64,000 bases of DNA from Luzula sylvatica (Eukaryota > Streptophyta > Magnoliopsida > Poales > Juncaceae), in assembly GCA_946800325.1 (NCBI GenBank), contig OX326956.1, forward strand, positions 43,149,052 to 43,213,051, read 5' to 3'. The position numbers and the translations under genes are program-made. The notes beneath the pieces are model-generated. The model saw only the letters and a program-made list of their open reading frames with translations. It searched no databases and was not told the DNA's origin. Shown here one piece after another: positions 57,824 through 64,000 of this stretch (positions are counted from its first letter, which is position 1; each line of letters begins with the position of its first letter).

Positions 57824-60800
57824 TCAACTCTCCTCTCTGAGGTAATCCAAACCAATAGCTCTAGCATGACGATCATGTTTCGCTATCGAGAGCGGCTTAG
57901 TAAACGGATCAGCTATATTATCATCAGTTGGAATTTTGCACACATTCACGTCTCCTCTCTCTATTATCTCTCGAATTAGATGAAAACGCCGAAGTATGTG
58001 TTTGGATCTATGGTGTGACCTTGGCTCCCTAGATTGCGCAATTGCTCCATTGTTATCACAAAAGAGAGTCACAGGGTCCAACACACTTGGAACTACACCT
58101 AGTTCTGCCACAAATTTCTTGATCCAAACAGCTTCCTTAGCTGCTTCTGAAGCTGCTATATACTCCGCTTCCGTTGTAGAATCTGCGACAGTTTGCTGTT
58201 TGGAACTTTTCCAAACAACTGCTCCTCCGTTCAAACAGAATACATAACCACTTTGCGATCTAAAATCATCTATGCAGGTTTGAAAGCTAGCATCGGTATA
58301 ACCCCTTATCACCAGCTCACTTTCCAAACCTCCATAGATTAAGAATACATCTTTAGTTCTTCTCAAGTACTTAAGAATATTCTTTACTGCTATCCAGTGA
58401 CTCTCACCTGGATCTGATTGGTATCTGCTTGTTACACTTAATGCATATGACACATCTGGTCTAGTACATATCATCGCATACATAATAGATCCAATTGCAG
58501 AAGCATATGGTACTCTATTCATGCGTTCTCGTTCATCTCTCGATGTCGGACATTGAGATTTATCTAACGAGATACCATGCGACATTGGCAAGGATCCTCT
58601 CTTGGAATCTTGCATATTGAACCTCTTCAATACCTTGTCAATGTATGTACTTTGACTCAGACCTAGAAGCTTCCTTGATCTATCTCTATAGATCTTTACG
58701 CCTAATATATAAGCTGCTTCTCCTAGGTCTTTCATTGAAAATTGATTCCCCAAATATTTCTTAACACTTAAGAGCATAGGTATATCATTACCAATGAGCA
58801 ATATGTCATCCACATAAAGAACTAAGAATACATGTGCACTCCCACTGAATTTCTTGTATACACAAGCTTCTTCCACATTCTTGATGAAACCATAATCCTT
58901 GATTACTTCATCAAAACGAAGATTCCAACTTCGAGATGCTTGCTTCAAACCATAAATAGACTTTTGAAGCTTGCATACTTTCTTAGAATTCTTTGGATCG
59001 ACAAAACCCTCGGGTTGTATCATGTATACATCCTCGTTCAAGTTCCCGTTAAGGAAAGCAGTTTTGACATCCATTTGCCATATTTCATAGTCATAATATG
59101 CGGCTATGGCAAGTAGAATTCTTATAGACTTAAGCATGGCCACGGGCGAAAACGTTTCATCATAGTCTATACCATGAGTTTGCTTGAAACCTTTCGCCAC
59201 AAGCCGTGCTTTGTAAGTATGCACCTTACCATCCATGTCAGTTTTCTTCTTGAAAACCCACTTACACCCAATGGTTTTTAATCCTTCAGGTGGATCAATC
59301 AAGTTCCAAACTTGATTGTCATACATGGATTGTATCTCGACATTCATGGCTTCTTGCCATTTCTGTGAATCTTCACTCATCATAGCCTCTACGTAGGATG
59401 TTGGTTCATCATCCATGGCCAACACATCATCATCATTAGTCACGAGAAATCCATATCTCTCGGGCTCTTGACGATTCCTACTAGATCTACGAGGTGGTTC
59501 TTGTGTAACATTTTCTGATTCTCCAACATTTGGTGAACCCGAAATATTTTCCATCTCATGTTCATTTTCAGTTTGGGAATCTTGAACTTCTTCAAGATCA
59601 ACCTTACTCCCACTAGCTCTCTTGGAAATGAACTCCTTCTCTAAGAAGACTCCATTTCTAGCTATGAAAATCTTATTTTCTGAGGGGATGTAAAAGTAAT
59701 ACCCTTTAGTTTCCTTAGGATATCCCACGAACAAACATTTATCCGATTTGGGTCCAAGCTTATCTGACATCATGCGTTTAACATATGCCTCGCAACCCCA
59801 AATCTTCAGAAAAGACAAACTCGGAGTTCTTCCTGTCCATATCTCATATGGAGTCTTTTCTACGGATTTAGATGGAATTCTATTCAGTATGAATGCGGCT
59901 GTTTCAATGGCATAACCCCAAAACGATTTCGGGAGATCTGTCTGACTCATCATTGATCGAACCATGTCCAACAAGGTACGATTTCTCCTCTCGGAAACAC
60001 CATTCCATTGAGGTGTACCGGGTGGAGTTAATTGTGAAACAATTCCACAATCTCTTAGATAGTCATCAAAATCTTGGCTCAAATATTCACCACCTCGATC
60101 AGATCGAATGGCCTTTATTCTCTTGCCTAGTTGATTTTCTACTTCATTCTTAAAATCTTTGAACCTTTCAAATGATTCTGACTTTTGTCTCATCAAGTAG
60201 ACAAAACCATATCTACTATAGTCATCAGTGAATGTAATGAAGTATCTATAACCTCCTCTGGCCTCCATGCTCATTGGGCCACATACATCAGTATGTATGA
60301 GCTCCAACAACTCATTGGATCTTTCACCAACATTTGAGAAAGGTTTCTTAGTCATTTTGCCTAATAAACAAGACTCACATGTCTCATATGATCTCATATC
60401 AAATGAGTCTAAAAGTCCATCAGTATGGAGTTTAGAAATGCGTTTCTCATTTATATGGCCTAAACGACAATGCCAAAAGTAGGTCTGATTATCAACATGA
60501 GACATTATCCTTTCGGTATTGATATTAAATATGGATTTGTGATTATTCAGATCTAGCACATAGAGACCATTTTCTAATGAAACATTTCCATAGAAAATTT
60601 CTCCTTTACGGATAGTACAATTATTATCTTCTATAATAAATTTGTAACCATCCAAAGCTAGTCTTGAAATAGAAATAATATTCCTGTTCATACCAGGTAC
60701 AAAACAACAATTGTTTAGTTCTAATACAAATCCATTAGGTAAAGTTAAATGGTAATTTCCTACGGCTAAAGCAGCAACTCTTGCTCCATTTCCCACACGT

Positions 60801-61762
60801 AGGTCCATTTCACCTTTAGCTAATTTCCTTCTACTTTGTAGTCCCTGCACATTTTTACAAATGTGAGTGCCACATCCGGTATCTAATACCCAATTTGACA
60901 AAGTAGATAAGTTAACATCAATACCTGAGGCACTTGCCGAAACTGCTTTCTTCTTCTTCACTTCTTCTAAGTAAAGAGGGCAGTTCCTTTTCCAATGGCC
61001 ATCTTTATGGCAATGGAAACAAGTGGTCGGTTCAGATTTCTTGATCTTTGGATTGGGCAACATCTTGCCCTTACCTTTGTTCTTGCCTTTGAACTTCTTC
61101 TTGAACTTTCCCTTTTGAACCATCAGAACTTCGTTGACATTTGATGCCTTGAAGTCTCCGGACCTATTGGTAGCCTCAAAATTCTTGAGCATACCATGTA
61201 ATTCCGGTATTGTTTTGTCCATAGAGTGCATGTTGTAGTTAGAAACAAACTGTGCGAAATTCGGAGTCAAAGACTCAAGAATCAAGTCAGTTTCCATCTC
61301 ATGGCTGACTTTCGCACCTAGTTTCTCAAGGTTATCAACATAACCTTTCATCTTTAAAACATGTGCACTCACAGATGTACCCGAGACCATTTTACAGTTG
61401 AACAACGCCTTGTGAGTGTTAAACCTCTCAAGTCTGGCTTGCTCTTGGAACATTTCCTTGAGCTGTTTGTGCATAACATATGCATGCGAATCTACAAACT
61501 GCTTTTGAAGATCCGATGACATAGTTGCCAACATGAGACAGGTTATTTCAACATCATCATCTATGAACTTTTCATAGTATTCTTGGTCCACTTGGTCAGC
61601 ATCTGCTGGTGGTTCTTCAGTTGGGAGAGGCTCATCAAGAACATAACCCTTATGTTCAGCCCTAAGAACAATTCTTAGATTTCGCTCCCAATCCAGAAAG
61701 TTCTTACCATTCAACTTCTCCTTCTCAAGGAGAGATCGCAAATTTAAACTGTTTGAGGACAT
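57824..61762 (-). CDS. Ty1/copia Gag-Pol polyprotein, copy B (intact)
   Basis: 1,312 codons, same start and domain layout as the copy A protein. I find two amino-acid differences: residue 1117 is Asp instead of Asn and residue 1130 is Leu instead of Ile, both between RT and RNase H and away from catalytic motifs. A few silent changes are visible at DNA level. Zinc knuckle, DTG, integrase D-D-E, YVDD and RNase H acids are all retained, so this copy should also be autonomous. Confidence 0.96.
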   Translation of the reverse strand: MSSNSLNLRSLLEKEKLNGKNFLDWERNLRIVLRAEHKGYVLDEPLPTEEPPADADQVDQEYYEKFIDDDVEITCLMLATMSSDLQKQFVDSHAYVMHKQLKEMFQEQARLERFNTHKALFNCKMVSGTSVSAHVLKMKGYVDNLEKLGAKVSHEMETDLILESLTPNFAQFVSNYNMHSMDKTIPELHGMLKNFEATNRSGDFKASNVNEVLMVQKGKFKKKFKGKNKGKGKMLPNPKIKKSEPTTCFHCHKDGHWKRNCPLYLEEVKKKKAVSASASGIDVNLSTLSNWVLDTGCGTHICKNVQGLQSRRKLAKGEMDLRVGNGARVAALAVGNYHLTLPNGFVLELNNCCFVPGMNRNIISISRLALDGYKFIIEDNNCTIRKGEIFYGNVSLENGLYVLDLNNHKSIFNINTERIMSHVDNQTYFWHCRLGHINEKRISKLHTDGLLDSFDMRSYETCESCLLGKMTKKPFSNVGERSNELLELIHTDVCGPMSMEARGGYRYFITFTDDYSRYGFVYLMRQKSESFERFKDFKNEVENQLGKRIKAIRSDRGGEYLSQDFDDYLRDCGIVSQLTPPGTPQWNGVSERRNRTLLDMVRSMMSQTDLPKSFWGYAIETAAFILNRIPSKSVEKTPYEIWTGRTPSLSFLKIWGCEAYVKRMMSDKLGPKSDKCLFVGYPKETKGYYFYIPSENKIFIARNGVFLEKEFISKRASGSKVDLEEVQDSQTENEHEMENISGSPNVGESENVTQEPPRRSSRNRQEPERYGFLVTNDDDVLAMDDEPTSYVEAMMSEDSQKWQEAMNVEIQSMYDNQVWNLIDPPEGLKTIGCKWVFKKKTDMDGKVHTYKARLVAKGFKQTHGIDYDETFSPVAMLKSIRILLAIAAYYDYEIWQMDVKTAFLNGNLNEDVYMIQPEGFVDPKNSKKVCKLQKSIYGLKQASRSWNLRFDEVIKDYGFIKNVEEACVYKKFSGSAHVFLVLYVDDILLIGNDIPMLLSVKKYLGNQFSMKDLGEAAYILGVKIYRDRSRKLLGLSQSTYIDKVLKRFNMQDSKRGSLPMSHGISLDKSQCPTSRDERERMNRVPYASAIGSIMYAMICTRPDVSYALSVTSRYQSDPGESHWIAVKNILKYLRRTKDVFLIYGGLESELVIRGYTDASFQTCIDDFRSQSGYVFCLNGGAVVWKSSKQQTVADSTTEAEYIAASEAAKEAVWIKKFVAELGVVPSVLDPVTLFCDNNGAIAQSREPRSHHRSKHILRRFHLIREIIERGDVNVCKIPTDDNIADPFTKPLSIAKHDRHARAIGLDYLREES

Positions 61763-62457
61763 TTTTCTACATGGAATAAAATGTGCAAAATTAATACTTT
61801 TATAGATGATAACATTTATGTTTTAGTTCATTTAAAATACTCCCACTATTTTTATCAAATCAACAACCCTCACTGTGTTGGTTCGGATACATTCCAACTA
61901 CATGTACCATAGTGGCTCAAGATCCATATTTCGCAAAATCCTAATCGGCTTTGGCTCGTCTCAGAATTCTGTTATTTAGGTAGGATCAAATCCAATTGCA
62001 TCTCCATGCAACTCTTGAGATCATTTATGAGATCAGGGGTTTATGAGTCTAACTCAAAAATCCATGTGTGTACATATCTCATCTTATGCCCTAAGTTCAA
62101 GTCCGACTTGCTACTTAGTTAAGTACTAACCATAACTGATTATCATCCAATTAATCTACCAACACACCCAGCTTTGGCATGACCTATGTCGGTAATTAAT
62201 CAATGCATATTCTCCTGCCAACTATATAAGCTCACACACCCAGCTTTGGCATGACCCATGTGAGTGATATAAAGGCCCTGAGAATTTCAGAATATGGGAG
62301 GCATTTTCTCAACTTAATAATTAGTAGAGGGATTTCTAATTTATTTATCACATGCAAAAGCATATCACATCACACATCACAGAATAATTAATTTAATGAC
62401 ATAGCATGGCCATGATCTTTATAAGCCACTATAAAGATCCCTAATTAATTACTTATA

Positions 62458-62638
62458 ATGAACTCCTTCATTACAACAATGGACGTGGTGATGAACTCCT
62501 TCATCATGTGATCGGTTATGGCGATTAGCTTCTTCATCATGTGATAGGTTGTGGTGATGAACTCCTTCATCTTGTGATTGGTTGTCCTGATGAACTCCTT
62601 CACCATGTAATCGGTTGAGGCGATGAACTCCTTCATCT
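62458..62638. repeat. Tandem repeats in the copy B leader
   Basis: Same six-unit GAACTCCTTCATCATGTGAT block as in copy A, with no length change. Confidence 0.85.
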
Positions 62639-63291
62639 TCTTTAATTTACAACCTTATTTATTTTACAACTTGGACAACTCACCGGTTGCCTTAATAAAA
62701 TAAAATTACAATTTGGACAACTTACTGGTTGCCTTTAGCCATAAATCAAATTTACAACATGCACAACATACATACAATCACATCATTCAATCACAACACA
62801 AAGTTTTTGGCCCATGCTATATCATATATCGTTGAATTATAAAATACATACATACATTTCGACTAATACATATGCAATAATCTCCACGTGCGACCAGAAT
62901 AATATCCTGCATCTCATGCAATAATATCCTGCATCTTATGCAATAAATCTCAGCGTGAGACAGTGCACCTTCTGCTTGAACAGAATAATATCTTCGTTCA
63001 AACAGACAATAATATCCGGTATCTCATGAAATAATATCCTGCATCTCATGCAATAATATCCTGCATCTTATGCAGTAAATCTCAGCGTGAGACAGCGTAC
63101 ATTTCTGTTTGAACAGAATAATATCCTCGTTCAAACAGAATAACATCTTGCATCTCATGCAATAATATCCTGCTCGAGACAGTGCACCTTCTTATGCATA
63201 ATATCAATCAAAATACATATGTAGTTTTATAATTCTCAGAAACTCTAAACTAGTACATCTAATATACTAAATCGATCTAATAAACGATACA

Positions 63292-63307
63292 CGTGGCTCT
63301 GATACCA
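63292..63307 (-). other. Primer binding site of copy B
   Basis: Same sequence and spacing as in copy A. Confidence 0.92.
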
Positions 63308-63308
63308 C

Positions 63309-64000
63309 TGTTGGGGAATCCGGGCAACTTTGTTGCAATCAGATTGCGCAGCGGAATTTACCCGAACCCCTTAAGCCATGGATCTGTGTATCGCTAATTA
63401 GATACGAAGGAAGAGTTTCAAAATTTTCACCTCAGATTTAGTTCAAATCTGGTTGAAGGAAGCTTCCTGAGATCACGTTGGTGTGCTCGAACCGGCACTA
63501 CCCTCTATCGGTATCCACACGCGACTCGTATAGGCTGGATGTGAAGACCTCCGATGCTAGTCGGATCCTTCCTCCCTTCAGAAAATCTGCTTGCTTCTCT
63601 TTTCTTTCACAAAGAAATTCAGCCAAGCTTCACTCTTTTCTTTTCACTGAGAAAACCTTTTTCTCTTCTTTTTGACTCTCCAAGAAAACTCTTTTCTTTT
63701 AGTCAAAAATCTGTTCTAGAAAAATGAGTGAATCTTCTTCTTCTTTCTTTCAAGAAGTCTTGGTGTGTGTTTTTCATCGAGTGGGGAAAAAACTATTCTT
63801 TCCCACCTAATATCTTTCATCCAATGAATGATATCCAGAGCATTAATGTCATGCACCCATACATGCATGTAGCATTCATTTAATGCTTTACACCTTCTAT
63901 TCGAACAGAATAATATCCTCGTTCGAACAGAATAATATCCACTTTCGAACAGAATAATATCCTGATTCAAAATCAGAATAACATCCTGATTCAAATTGAA
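63309..64000 (-). repeat. Right (5') LTR of copy B, truncated by the window
   Basis: First 692 bp (plus-strand view) of the LTR, matching 55984 onward. Confidence 0.93.

Larger units (their letters stand above)
55984..64000 (-). mobile_element. Ty1/copia element, copy B (runs off the right edge)
   Basis: Sister of copy A: left LTR 55984-57779 (1,796 bp), polyprotein 57824-61762, leader with the same repeats, primer site at 63292-63307 and right LTR from 63309 to beyond the window. Bases before the left LTR are GCGAC (55979-55983), the expected target duplication. The visible 692 bp of the right LTR appear identical to the left one. Against copy A, the LTR has several substitutions and is 23 bp longer, through extra units around 56640-56665. 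Confidence 0.94.

Overview
The window looks like nuclear DNA from a flowering plant, most likely a eudicot. It holds intron-containing plant genes with plant-type splice sites, plant-specific families (flavonoid P450 CYP75, a plant C15 peptidase, plant complex I B14), hAT-type MITEs, Helitrons, Ty1/copia elements primed by initiator Met-tRNA, and a decayed plastid insert. I cannot name the species.

Layout, left to right. Positions 1-12.5 kb are gene-rich: a membrane-anchored plant protein (minus, cut by the left edge), a divergent complex I LYR subunit (B14/NDUFA6-like, plus) with a nested transposon pair in its intron, a convergent seven-exon PRMT3 arginine methyltransferase (minus), a nest of MITEs at 6.2-8.75 kb, and a three-exon CYP75A-like flavonoid hydroxylase (minus). 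From 14.1 to 18.3 kb lies plastid-derived sequence on the minus strand: broken rpoA, an open psaC, and broken ndhD that is further split by a Helitron. From 18.5 to 35.17 kb there is one complete LTR retrotransposon (two 1,482-bp LTRs, target duplication GTTTT). It is Sirevirus-like, carries a gag remnant and a second ORF but no pol, and a complete minus-strand Ty1/copia element (copy A, 21.5-30.57 kb, target duplication GTTGG) sits inside its gag. Positions 36-41 kb carry a four-exon pyroglutamyl-peptidase-like gene followed by a 5'-truncated LINE with a perfect 17-bp target duplication. Positions 42-46.5 kb carry a possible Helitron, a long-TIR element and an eight-exon multi-pass membrane protein gene. 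Positions 47.1-52.4 kb are an AT-rich satellite of about 176-bp monomers arranged as a nine-monomer higher-order repeat. This is interrupted at 52.45 kb by a decayed copia relative, which is itself interrupted at 55.98 kb by copy B, a near-identical sister of copy A that runs off the right edge.

The host genes look like unrelated neighbours rather than a pathway: mitochondrial complex I, ribosome-linked arginine methylation, flavonoid B-ring hydroxylation, peptide turnover and a membrane protein. The main interest is the transposon biology: two intact, almost identical autonomous copia copies; a young pol-less Sirevirus-like element whose LTR and internal leader carry dense clusters of a 14-bp Myb-like palindrome; nested MITEs whose insertion order can be read from target duplications; and the satellite with higher-order structure. 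I saw no convincing tRNA or rRNA gene and no CRISPR array. Exon boundaries were derived by hand from splice consensus, frame and family resemblance. Family assignments rest on recalled motifs, not on a search.
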